NCBI GenBank assembly: GCA_016875715.1
Contig: VGOZ01000001.1
Location: 1 to 41,689 of the forward strand
DNA: 41,689 nucleotides
Reading direction: 5' to 3'
From: Chloroflexota bacterium
GTDB taxonomy: Bacteria; Chloroflexota; UBA6077; FW602-bin22
The notes beneath the pieces are model-generated. The model did no database searches. It was given only the letters and a program-made list of their open reading frames with translations, and was not told where the DNA came from. The position numbers and the translations under genes were made by a program. Shown here in pieces: positions 23,682 through 31,350 of the stretch; position 1 is the first letter of the stretch, and every line of letters starts with the position of its first letter.

Positions 23682-25019
23682 ATGACCTCGACGATGGCGG
23701 TCGCGGCCTTCGCCCAGATCGAGATTGCGCCCGCGCCGTCGGCGTTCAAGAACGACGTCACGACCGCGTTTGCCGCGCGGCTCGATGAGGCGGTGCGCCT
23801 GGTCCAGTCGGGCCTTGCGGGTGCGGCTCCGGCCCGTACTCACAGCGCCCAATGCGCGACGTGCGAGTCGGTCGATGTTGAGCTTCTGCACTTCTCTCCT
23901 GTTTCGACTGATGGGATAGCCGCCGCTGTCGAGGCGATTCCCTCGAGCGAGGGTTCGTCCGTCGAGATCGAGGCGGATGGTCTCGCCGAGTTCCTCGCCG
24001 CCTTCATCGCCCTCGTGGCGCCCGCGTTCGCGACCCTACCAGGAGACGCGGTCGGCGCGATCGTGTCGCGCTCAGCGCTGATGGCGTCGGCCGATGTCGG
24101 CGATGGGCTCGACCTGGTGTACCGGGCGGTGCAGCATCTGTCCGCCGCGTTCGCGACGCTCCGGCCACCCGGTGAGGCGCCCGCGTCCCCGATCACAACC
24201 CCAGCGGGCGGTACCGTGGCAGCGTCGGATCGAGCGTTCGGCGTTTCGTCGAGTCGCCTCGTCGAGCTCGCACTTGATGCTGCTCGGGTCGGACTCGATA
24301 GCGCCCGCGCGGTGTCGCGCGTGGTGGTGCATCTTCAGCCAGCCGAACTCGGACAGGTCGCGATCGAAGTTCAGCGGACGGCCGGTGGCATCATAGCACT
24401 GATCGCTCCGGCAACGGAAGGCGCCCGACAGGCCATCCTGCGCGACGCGCAGGCTATCGCCCGGGCGTTTCAGAGCGCTGGTGTGCTGGTGGATCGAGTC
24501 GTGATCGCCGATCCGGGTATCGACGAGAGTCAGCAGCCCGTGCTGAACGGCTTTTCGATCGAGGCGGCTCGCGTGCCAGTCGATCCCGCCTCTTCCGGCA
24601 CGTCTGTCCGAGGGATGGCGCTGGCGCGTGAGATCGCTCAGCAGGCCGAACTATTCCGCGCGGAGGGCCGATCGGAGTTCACCATGCAGCTCCACCCCCA
24701 GTCACTGGGGCGCGTCGGGGTGCGCCTGGCCGTGGAGAGCGGGCAGGTCACCGTCCGCCTGGTGGCCGAATTGGCCGACACGCGCGCCGCTCTCGATCAG
24801 GGTTCCGCTCAGCTTCGCCAGGCGTTCGCGGATCGGGGAATCCGCGTGGATCGCTTCGAGGTCATCGTGGCGCCCCAGCAGTCCCATGACTTCGACCAGA
24901 ACCCACGCCGCTCGCGTGGATGGTTCGACGATCGCACGTCGGGCAGCCGCCGACACGTTGAGGACTCAGGCTTCTCGGCGGCGCTTGACGCGGCTCGTCC
25001 GCTCGACGCGATCGCCTGA
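23682..25019 (+). CDS. fliK: Flagellar hook-length control protein FliK-like, with two C-terminal domains
   Basis: 445 residues. The first 200 are variable and Ala-rich. Two FliK C-terminal (Flg_hook) domains follow. Copy 1 is about 212-277: VVVHLQPAELGQVAIEVQR to AFQSAGVLVDRVVIAD. Copy 2 is about 331-396: FTMQLHPQSLGRVGVRLAV to AFADRGIRVDRFEVIV. Both show the L-x-P-x-x-L-G-x-V motif and equal length (about 65 residues), so this is an internal duplication. FliK normally has one such domain, which triggers FlhB to switch from hook to filament substrates. Position before flgD is standard. The long structured leader upstream suggests post-transcriptional control. Confidence 0.82.
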   Translation: MTSTMAVAAFAQIEIAPAPSAFKNDVTTAFAARLDEAVRLVQSGLAGAAPARTHSAQCATCESVDVELLHFSPVSTDGIAAAVEAIPSSEGSSVEIEADGLAEFLAAFIALVAPAFATLPGDAVGAIVSRSALMASADVGDGLDLVYRAVQHLSAAFATLRPPGEAPASPITTPAGGTVAASDRAFGVSSSRLVELALDAARVGLDSARAVSRVVVHLQPAELGQVAIEVQRTAGGIIALIAPATEGARQAILRDAQAIARAFQSAGVLVDRVVIADPGIDESQQPVLNGFSIEAARVPVDPASSGTSVRGMALAREIAQQAELFRAEGRSEFTMQLHPQSLGRVGVRLAVESGQVTVRLVAELADTRAALDQGSAQLRQAFADRGIRVDRFEVIVAPQQSHDFDQNPRRSRGWFDDRTSGSRRHVEDSGFSAALDAARPLDAIA

Positions 25020-25033
25020 TCAGGAGTGCGACA

Positions 25034-25501
25034 GTGAGCACCGTTTCGAGTACTCCATCGGTCTCGCAGGGCACATCGATCTTCTCCTCGCGCACCACGC
25101 CGGTCAAGAACGCAGCCGACCCGGGCGAGTTGGGTAAGGACGACTTCATGAAGCTGATGCTTGCTCAGCTCCAGCACCAGGATCCGCTCAAGCCGATGGA
25201 CGATCAGGCGTTCATCACGCAGGTCGCGCAGTTCCAGACGCTGGATCAGATGTCCGCGATGAACAAAGCAATCACGGCACTCCTGGCGACGCAACAGCTC
25301 GCCGAGGCCAGCGCGATGATCGGGCGAGCCATCACGGGTGTGAGCGTAGGCGGAGACGAGGTCGTTGGCACGGTGACCGCGGCCACGGTGCAGGGTAAGA
25401 CCCCCCTCGTGTATGTCGGGTCCACTCCGGTGAAACTCGAGAACGTCACCTCTGTGGCCATCGATCCGAATGCGCTCGGCAACGTCGGGGTTCTGGCGTG
25501 A
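25034..25501 (+). CDS. flgD: Hook cap (assembly) protein FlgD
   Basis: 155 residues, shorter than most FlgD proteins (about 220). The N-terminal signature is intact: LGKDDFMKLMLAQLQHQDPL, KPMDDQAFITQVAQFQTLDQ, MSAMNKAITALLATQQLAEA. The C-terminal beta region (MIGRAITGVSVGGDEVVGTV and after) is abbreviated, as in many non-proteobacterial FlgD. FlgD caps the growing hook. GTG start 14 bases after the fliK-like stop; its own stop overlaps the next gene (GTGA). Confidence 0.9.
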   Translation: MSTVSSTPSVSQGTSIFSSRTTPVKNAADPGELGKDDFMKLMLAQLQHQDPLKPMDDQAFITQVAQFQTLDQMSAMNKAITALLATQQLAEASAMIGRAITGVSVGGDEVVGTVTAATVQGKTPLVYVGSTPVKLENVTSVAIDPNALGNVGVLA

Positions 25502-25863
25502 TCGCGCTCGACCCGCTTCGCCCCATTAGCGCCGATCGCCTCACCGTCGGCGCCCGACCGGTACACGAGGCCGGTCCCGCATTCGGCGAACTGCTCGCGC
25601 GCAAGCTATTCGATCAGGGGATCAAAGTGTCGGCGCACGCCCAGCGCCGACTCGATGGCGTCACGCCGCGAACCGATGCCGCGGGCCGACTCGGTCAGGC
25701 TGTCGCCCGCGCCGAACAGAAGGGCGCGACGCAATCGCTCATCCTGGTGGACGATCTCGCGTTCGTCGTCAGTGTCCGGAACCGGACCGTCGCCACCGCG
25801 GTCGATGGCGGGCGTACCAGCGATGGGATCTTTACCAACATCGACAGCGTGGTCATAGGTTAA
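25498..25863 (+). CDS. Flagellar operon protein (TIGR02530 type)
   Basis: 121 residues. Recognised from ARKLFDQGIKVSAHAQRRLD, the family's K(V/L)SxHAxxRL motif, and QSLILVDDLAFVVSVRNRTV ATAVDG-like end with FTNIDSVVIG. Members sit between flgD and flgE in many Gram-positive and deep-branching flagellar operons; the function is not established. The GTG overlaps the flgD stop by four bases. A 50-codon open frame and flgE follow. Confidence 0.85.
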   Translation: MIALDPLRPISADRLTVGARPVHEAGPAFGELLARKLFDQGIKVSAHAQRRLDGVTPRTDAAGRLGQAVARAEQKGATQSLILVDDLAFVVSVRNRTVATAVDGGRTSDGIFTNIDSVVIG

Positions 25864-25874
25864 GGGAGAGTCGG

Positions 25875-26027
25875 ATGGCTCGCACACGCTGGCGACAGCA
25901 CGATACAGGCCTCATTGAGCGCGCGGAACGGCTGGACCCGCGAGGGAAGTTGCGATCACGGAACGATCGACGTGGTCACCAGCGCGCGTTCACCGGCACA
26001 CGCGCAGGAGGTAACAGCACCCAATGA
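25875..26027 (+). CDS. Possible 50-residue Arg-rich small protein upstream of flgE
   Basis: An ATG at 25875 is preceded by GGGAGAG at four to five bases. The frame runs 50 codons and its TGA overlaps the flgE ATG (ATGA), exactly like the coupled genes around it. The product starts MARTRWRQHDTGLIERAERL and ends FTGTRAGGNSTQ, with about 13 Arg and no hydrophobic segment. Third-position GC is about 60 percent, lower than neighbours, so it may be a translated spacer rather than a selected protein. No family recognised. Confidence 0.35.
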   Translation: MARTRWRQHDTGLIERAERLDPRGKLRSRNDRRGHQRAFTGTRAGGNSTQ

Positions 26028-27277
26028 TTCGCTCCATGTTCGCCGCGGTCCAGTCCTTGCGGAACCACCAGACCTTCATGGACGTGGTGGCCAACAACAT
26101 CGCCAACGTCAACACCACGGGTTTCAAGTCCGGTCGCATCGACTTCCAGGATGTGCTCAACCAGACACTCCGTGGCGCAACGGCGCCGACAGCGTTGCGG
26201 GGCGGCGTGAACCCGATCCAGGTCGGCCTCGGTGTCGGCATCGCCGCGATCGACACCTTCCACAACCAGGGGGACCTGCAGTCCACCGGACGGGCCACCG
26301 ACATCGCCGTCCAGGGCGACGGGTTCTTCAACGTCTCGGACGGCTCGCAGGTCATTTACACGCGCGACGGTTCGTTCGACGTCGGCAACGACGGGCGCAT
26401 GGTCAGCCCCGCGACGGGGTTCAAGATCCAGGGCTGGCAGGCTGACGCGGACGGCAAAGTCGATACCGGGCAGCCGATCGGCGACATCCTCATTCCGTTC
26501 GGACGCATGAGTCCGCCGCTCCCCACCTCGGAGGCGTCGATCGCCGGGAATCTCGACTCGCGCGTCATGAACGGAACCACAGTCACGATGGTCATGCGCA
26601 TCTTCGACTCACTCGGCGCACCCCACAACATCACCCTCAGCTTCATCAGGATCGAAGGCAACTCTTGGGACTGGGACGCGACGACCAGCGATGCCGATAT
26701 CCTGACGGAGAGCCCACTAGCCGCGGGCACTATCACGTTCGACGCAGCAGGCATCGCGCAGACGGCGCCTGGTCTGCCCGTGGGCGCCCTCAACCTGACG
26801 TTCGCCAACGGCGCGGCTCCCGCCACCGGAGCGACAGCTGTCAACATCCAGATGGACGACGTGACCGGGTTTGCCCAGCAGTCCACCGTCAACGTCGATG
26901 AACAGGACGGCCACGAGGCGGGCGCGCTCGCGAACTTCACGATCGGCCCCGACGGCTCCATTCAGGGTGTCTTCTCCAACGGCTTCAACCAGACTCTCGG
27001 GCGCCTCGCCCTCACCCGCTTCAAGAACCCCGGTGGTCTCACCCGCGTCGGCAACAATGCCTTCCAGCTCTCGGTGAACTCGGGCCTGCCCATCATCGGT
27101 GCCCCCGGTGACGTCGGCCTGGGGACAGTGAACAGCGGTACGCTCGAGATGTCGAATGCCAACCTCGCCCAGCAGTTCACGGACATGATTCGCGCGCAGC
27201 GTGGCTTCCAGGCGAACTCCCGGATGATCACGACCAGCGACGAGCTGCTCCAGGAGCTGATCCAGCTGAAGCGGTAA
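26024..27277 (+). CDS. flgE: Flagellar hook protein FlgE
   Basis: 417 residues. N-terminal rod/hook motif QSLRNHQTFMDVVANNIANV then NTTGFKSGRIDFQDVLNQTL. FlgE domain with QGDLQSTGRATDIAVQGDGF and FFNVSDGSQVIYTRDGSFDV. The D1/D2 region has SRVMNGTTVTMVMRIFDSLG. The C-terminal end NTGTLEMSNANLAQQFTDMI-like (here NSGTLEMSNANLA) and QRGFQANSRMITTSDELLQE closes the fold. It polymerises into the hook. GGAGGT lies 11 bases before the ATG; an ATG at 26036 is closer to the usual family start. Confidence 0.94.
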   Translation: MIRSMFAAVQSLRNHQTFMDVVANNIANVNTTGFKSGRIDFQDVLNQTLRGATAPTALRGGVNPIQVGLGVGIAAIDTFHNQGDLQSTGRATDIAVQGDGFFNVSDGSQVIYTRDGSFDVGNDGRMVSPATGFKIQGWQADADGKVDTGQPIGDILIPFGRMSPPLPTSEASIAGNLDSRVMNGTTVTMVMRIFDSLGAPHNITLSFIRIEGNSWDWDATTSDADILTESPLAAGTITFDAAGIAQTAPGLPVGALNLTFANGAAPATGATAVNIQMDDVTGFAQQSTVNVDEQDGHEAGALANFTIGPDGSIQGVFSNGFNQTLGRLALTRFKNPGGLTRVGNNAFQLSVNSGLPIIGAPGDVGLGTVNSGTLEMSNANLAQQFTDMIRAQRGFQANSRMITTSDELLQELIQLKR

Positions 27278-27302
27278 GCCGATGATCTCCTCGTAGTCCT
27301 CG

Positions 27303-27330
27303 CGGTCTCGCCCCAGCCGGGGCGGGACCG
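27303..27330. terminator. Strong 12-base-pair hairpin after flgE
   Basis: CGGTCTCGCCCC, loop AGCC, GGGGCGGGACCG: twelve consecutive pairs with one U-G wobble. It sits 25 bases after the flgE stop and 15 bases before the next GTG. No T-run follows (TAGACTAGGGGG), so it could be an mRNA stabiliser, attenuator or a U-less terminator. Confidence 0.5.
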
Positions 27331-27345
27331 TAGACTAGGGGGATC

Positions 27346-28998
27346 GTGGACGTTCAGGCGGTTGCGGCCATCCGCTTTCAGGAGATTGTGGCCATACCCG
27401 GCGCGGCGAGCCGCGCCGGGTTCGCCGTGTCCGTCGGTCAGGTTCTTGACGGACGCGTCAGCGAGATCGATCGGGATACCGCTCTCCTCCAGATCGGGCA
27501 GCATCGTGTGATGGCGAGGACGTCGGGCTCATCACTCTCCGTGGGCGATCTGGTACGCCTTCAAGTCGAGTCGATGAGCCCCGATCAGGTCATCATGCGC
27601 CTGGTTGCCCGGGGCGATGGCGGGGTGCTCCGACGCACGCTCACCGACCCGGATCTCGCCGCGCACCTGCGCGGCGGCGGATTGGATCCAGACTGCACCG
27701 CTCTGGCAATCGCGCGCGCACTCGTCGCCCGCGGCGCGCCTCTCACCGCGGGGGCGGTACTGCGCGTTCGCGCGGCTGTCGTCGTAACCCGGTCGGATGA
27801 CGCTGACGATCTGCAGACTCGGAGCGCGGAGATCGATGCCGCGGCGTATCTCGAGGCGCGCGGTTCGCCCGTCAGTCGCGCCAGCATCGATATCGCCCGA
27901 CGAGCGCTCGCCTCACGGGAGACGCTGGGGAACCGCGTAGCCGAGTTTCGCGCCGCGTTGACCGACCTTGCTGATGAACTGGTCCGGCTGGAGAGCGGTG
28001 GCCACCCCATCCCACTCTCCCGCGACCGAGTCGATCCCGCGCAGACCCGGTCGACCGCGCCGCGCGACCAGGCCCCGCCGTTCGAGGACAACCCGGGCGA
28101 CCCGCACCGGCAGGCTCACTCGGAGCGCGGCGCGCAGTTGCCGACCGCGCTCACGGCGCGCGCGGCCATCGAGCATGCCCGCGCGCCATCACCGGACTCG
28201 GGATCATCGTCCCATAGCCCAGCGCCCCGTCCGCTTTCGACGCTCGTCCGCGAGATGCTCGCTCATCTCCCCTCCGATGAGGCGTTCCAGGGATCCGACG
28301 ACGCGGTGGCTTCGGTTCTGCGCGAGGTGATCGCCGAACACGGTACGCCGGTCGAGACGAAGCTGGCTCGCCTCCTGCTCCGAGAAGGATCCGTCGGAGA
28401 ACCGAGGCTTGAGCAGGATCTTCGTGCCGCGCTCGGACGGGTGATCGACGATACGATGACCGCGTCGGCAGTCGCCCGGCAAATCCCGAGCCTGCAGGCG
28501 CTGGCCGACGGCCTCGCCCGGGTGGCCGACCTGGGGTCGCAGATTCAGGCGCAGATCGAGTTCGGACAGCTCGCCAATGCCGCGCCTCGCGCCGACGCGG
28601 GGCAGCCGCCCTACCTCGTCTTCCAGATCCCGATCGGCCAGCGCGGCACCAGCGAATCCGTCGAGATTCGGATTCGCCAGGAGGCATCGGGCGCGGCCCG
28701 TGTCGATCCGGAGAATACCCATCTCATCTTCAACTTCGATCTCGCCGACCTCGGACCCCTGCGGGTCGGACTCATGGTCCACCGCCAGCTTATCTCGTGT
28801 CAGATCAGCGCTGGATCGCCGGACATTCGGGACATGCTTGGTGACCGCACCACGGAACTGCGCGCGGGGCTCGCCGGCCTCGGCTATACGGTGGATCCGG
28901 TCCGATGCGACCTGCTCGGCTCGCCGCCCGGGCAGGCGCACCCGAAAGTGTCCGAGCCTCCTCCTGGTCCCGTCTCGCGCTTGGACGCGCGCATCTGA
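27346..28998 (+). CDS. Second FliK-like hook-length control protein
   Basis: 550 residues. An N-terminal OB-like beta region (VGQVLDGRVSEIDRDTALLQ, VGDLVRLQVESMSPDQVIMR) is followed by a long linker rich in Ala, Arg and Asp with Pro/Ser patches (about 235-310). The C-terminal Flg_hook-like domain (about 430-525) has PYLVFQIPIGQRG, IFNFDLADLGPLRVGLMVHR and ELRAGLAGLGYTVDPVRCDL. The LADLGPLRV segment is the FliK L-x-x-L-G-x-V motif. Proteins of this layout sit next to FlhB-C-domain genes in Gram-positive-type flagellar operons, as here. Distinct from the fliK-like gene at 23682. GTG start with AGGGGG upstream. Confidence 0.72.
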   Translation: MDVQAVAAIRFQEIVAIPGAASRAGFAVSVGQVLDGRVSEIDRDTALLQIGQHRVMARTSGSSLSVGDLVRLQVESMSPDQVIMRLVARGDGGVLRRTLTDPDLAAHLRGGGLDPDCTALAIARALVARGAPLTAGAVLRVRAAVVVTRSDDADDLQTRSAEIDAAAYLEARGSPVSRASIDIARRALASRETLGNRVAEFRAALTDLADELVRLESGGHPIPLSRDRVDPAQTRSTAPRDQAPPFEDNPGDPHRQAHSERGAQLPTALTARAAIEHARAPSPDSGSSSHSPAPRPLSTLVREMLAHLPSDEAFQGSDDAVASVLREVIAEHGTPVETKLARLLLREGSVGEPRLEQDLRAALGRVIDDTMTASAVARQIPSLQALADGLARVADLGSQIQAQIEFGQLANAAPRADAGQPPYLVFQIPIGQRGTSESVEIRIRQEASGAARVDPENTHLIFNFDLADLGPLRVGLMVHRQLISCQISAGSPDIRDMLGDRTTELRAGLAGLGYTVDPVRCDLLGSPPGQAHPKVSEPPPGPVSRLDARI

Positions 28999-29288
28999 TG
29001 GAGGAGCGGCCGCACCTTCGTCGGCGGGCGGTCGCTCTGGGATACGATCGTGCCGCGAGCGCGGCTCCGAAGGTGGTCGCGACGGGCGCCGGGCCGATCG
29101 CCGAGCGGATCATCGAACTCGCCCGCCAGCACGGCGTTCCGATCCGCGAAGATCGCGATCTGGTGCAACTGCTTGGCAAGCTCGATCTGAGCGAGATGAT
29201 CCCCGCCGAACTCTACCCGGTTATTGCGGAGGTGTTTGCCTTCGTCTATCGGATGAATCTCGAGCGCAAGGGTAGCCCCTCGGGCTGA
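28998..29288 (+). CDS. FlhB C-terminal-domain protein (export switch-like)
   Basis: 96 residues; its ATG overlaps the preceding TGA by one base. It matches the cytoplasmic domain of FlhB/YscU: RAVALGYDRAASAAPKVVAT, GAGPIAERIIELARQHGVPI, REDRDLVQLLGKLDLSEMIP and AELYPVIAEVFAFVYRMN. No membrane helices and no NPTH autocleavage motif; the protein begins where the cleaved FlhB fragment would begin. Such stand-alone copies (FhlB-type) accompany second FliK-like genes and may assist the export switch. Full FlhB must be encoded elsewhere. It is the last gene of the flagellar locus, three bases from the convergent sortase. Confidence 0.85.
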   Translation: MEERPHLRRRAVALGYDRAASAAPKVVATGAGPIAERIIELARQHGVPIREDRDLVQLLGKLDLSEMIPAELYPVIAEVFAFVYRMNLERKGSPSG

Positions 29289-29290
29289 CC

Positions 29291-30127
29291 TCACGCGAGG
29301 CGGGCTCGCACGACGCGCCGGTGGGTGTAGTCTCGCTCCGCCGCGATGAAGTCCCCCTCGCAGGTGATGACCGTGATCACCCGACCGATCGCGAACCCGA
29401 GGATCTCACCGACCGGGGCATCGAGTCGCCCGTAGAGCTTCGAACTCTCGACGACGAAGGTGAGTCGCTCGCGATCGTTCCGCACGAAGATAGGGTCGCC
29501 GACCGCGAGTTCGCGGAGCCTCCAGAATACGCCGATCTCGCCGGTGCGCCAATCGAGGTGGCCGGTGAGAATCGCATTGCCCGGATCACCTGGCACGGGT
29601 CCGCCGGCAAACCAGCCGACATCGCGCGGACCATCAGGAACCGCCAGTTCGCCTGACGGGAGAGTCCCGAGGCCGCGTATGTCAGCGCTCACGCCGATGC
29701 GAGGGATCTCCATAGTGCGCGGAGCAGCGCTCGGCGTGGCGGTCGGCGGAGCGTTTCGGGGAGTCGGCGTCAGCGTCGGTCGCGCCGGGATGAGCGTGGG
29801 AGTCGGCGTGGTGGTCGCCGGGCCAGAGGAGGCCGCTGGCCTCACGGTCGCGGTCGACGGAGGTGGGCGCAGGGGGGGCTCCGGGGACGTCCCTTTCACG
29901 GCGGCCGGCTTCGTGGTCGCGGGGCTGGCAGCCGTGATCGTCGCGTCGGCCGTTCTGGTGCTCGCACCCGTCGCCGAGGCGGCGGTGGTCGCCGTAGCCG
30001 GCGGCGGCCGCGCCGGAGGGGGTGGCGCCTGCCGGACCTCTTCCAGGTTGTCGCACGCTGCCACTAGACCGGTGATGCACGCGCCAAACGCGAGGAGAAG
30101 CGCATGCCGCCGAGAGAGCCGGGTCAC
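29291..30127 (-). CDS. Class F/E-like sortase with Tat-type lipoprotein signal
   Basis: 278 residues from the GTG at 30127, two bases after the aminotransferase stop. N-terminus MTRLSRRHALLLAFGACITG then LVAAC: a twin-Arg motif (SRR), a hydrophobic stretch and a lipobox with Cys25. Residues 27-138 are a Pro/Thr/Ala linker. The sortase domain follows: ILTGHLDWRTGEIGVFWRL with His190, TVITCEGDF with Cys256, and THRRVVRA with Arg270/271. Sortases join proteins to the cell wall or to each other by transpeptidation; class F-like enzymes often keep this HLDW/TCEG pattern. The lipid anchor is unusual. No LPXTG substrate is seen in the window. Confidence 0.85.
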   Translation of the reverse strand: MTRLSRRHALLLAFGACITGLVAACDNLEEVRQAPPPPARPPPATATTAASATGASTRTADATITAASPATTKPAAVKGTSPEPPLRPPPSTATVRPAASSGPATTTPTPTLIPARPTLTPTPRNAPPTATPSAAPRTMEIPRIGVSADIRGLGTLPSGELAVPDGPRDVGWFAGGPVPGDPGNAILTGHLDWRTGEIGVFWRLRELAVGDPIFVRNDRERLTFVVESSKLYGRLDAPVGEILGFAIGRVITVITCEGDFIAAERDYTHRRVVRARLA

Positions 30128-30129
30128 GG

Positions 30130-31317
30130 CTACCGCGCGCGGGTCGGCGTGCACTCCCGCACCGCGGTCTCGATTTTCTCCAGGGCGCGATTCAGGTTCT
30201 CGACCGAATTCGCGTAGGAGAGCCGGAGGTACCCTTCGCCATACGACCCGAACGACGTGCCGGAGAGGGCCGCCACGCCGTAGCGGTCGAGCAGGACATT
30301 CGCGAAATCGCGAGAGGTCAATCCGGTACCAGTGATATTCGGGAACGCGTAAAAAGCGCCGGCGGGATTCACGCAGCGGATGCCCGGGATCCGGTTGAGC
30401 CCGCGCACGATCACCTCGCGGCGCTTGCGGAACTCCGCGATCATGGCCCGCGCCGCGTCCTGGGGGCCCTCCAGCGCCTCGATTCCCGCGCGCTGAATGA
30501 AGGTCGCCGTGCAGGAGACGCTGTTGGTCACCAGGCGCGTGATGTGCGGGACCAGTTCATCAGGAAAGATGCCGAATCCGAGCCGCCAGCCGGTCATCGC
30601 ATACGTCTTCGAGAAGCCATCGAGGATGATCGAGAGTCCCTGCATCCGCGGGTTCGAAGCGATGCTCACGAATTCCCCGTCGTACACCATCTCGGAGTAG
30701 ACCTCATCGGTCAGAACCGGAATGCGCCGGGCGACCGCGACATCGGCGATGGCATCGAGATCGGAGGCGAGCAGGTTCCCCCCGGTCGGGTTGGCCGGTG
30801 AGTTGATGATAATGAGCCGGGTTCGGTCGTTCACGGATCGCCGAAAGGCGTCGACATCGAACCGGAAGTCCTTCTCTTCGAGGAGAGGCATGGGCACCGC
30901 CCTCGCGCCCACGAAGTTGATCATCGACTCGTAGATCGGGAATCCGGGATTGGGGTAGAGCACCTCATCGCCGGGCTCGGCCAGAGCCATGATCGTGAAA
31001 TACATGATCGGCTTCGCACCGGGGGTGACGACCACATTCTCCGGCCGGACCTCGATGCCGCGGGTGCGGGAGACCTTCCGCGCGATCGCCTGACGCAATT
31101 CAGGGATGCCGGCAGACGGGTTGTAGTGAGTGAACCCCTCGCGCAGGGCACGGCACCCCGCCTCGACGATGCTCACCGGCGTATCGAAGTCCGGCTCACC
31201 GATTTCGAGGTGGATCACCTCTCTGCCCTGCGCCTCGAGCGCGCGCGCTCGCGCGAGCACCTCGAACGCGGTCTCGGTACCAAGGCGAGACATCGCGGTG
31301 GCCAGTCTGATCGTCAT
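30130..31317 (-). CDS. Pyridoxal-phosphate aminotransferase class I/II (aspartate type)
   Basis: 395 residues, standard length. EIGEPDFDTP (about 38), THYNPSAGIPELRQAIA, VTPGAKPIMYFTIMAL, INSPANPTGG (about 173), DEVYSEMVYDG, and the PLP lysine in GFSKTYAMTGWRLGFG (about residue 235). C-terminal ALSGTSFGSYGEGYLRLSYA carries the carboxylate-binding Arg. It transfers an amino group between amino and keto acids; the fold-type I Ib subgroup includes aspartate aminotransferases of thermophiles. The partner amino acid cannot be fixed. Downstream sortase starts almost at its stop; upstream is the sugar dehydrogenase. Confidence 0.9.
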   Translation of the reverse strand: MTIRLATAMSRLGTETAFEVLARARALEAQGREVIHLEIGEPDFDTPVSIVEAGCRALREGFTHYNPSAGIPELRQAIARKVSRTRGIEVRPENVVVTPGAKPIMYFTIMALAEPGDEVLYPNPGFPIYESMINFVGARAVPMPLLEEKDFRFDVDAFRRSVNDRTRLIIINSPANPTGGNLLASDLDAIADVAVARRIPVLTDEVYSEMVYDGEFVSIASNPRMQGLSIILDGFSKTYAMTGWRLGFGIFPDELVPHITRLVTNSVSCTATFIQRAGIEALEGPQDAARAMIAEFRKRREVIVRGLNRIPGIRCVNPAGAFYAFPNITGTGLTSRDFANVLLDRYGVAALSGTSFGSYGEGYLRLSYANSVENLNRALEKIETAVRECTPTRAR

Positions 31318-31350
31318 CTTGGACCTCGTGCCGGGATGGGTCGTGGTGAA

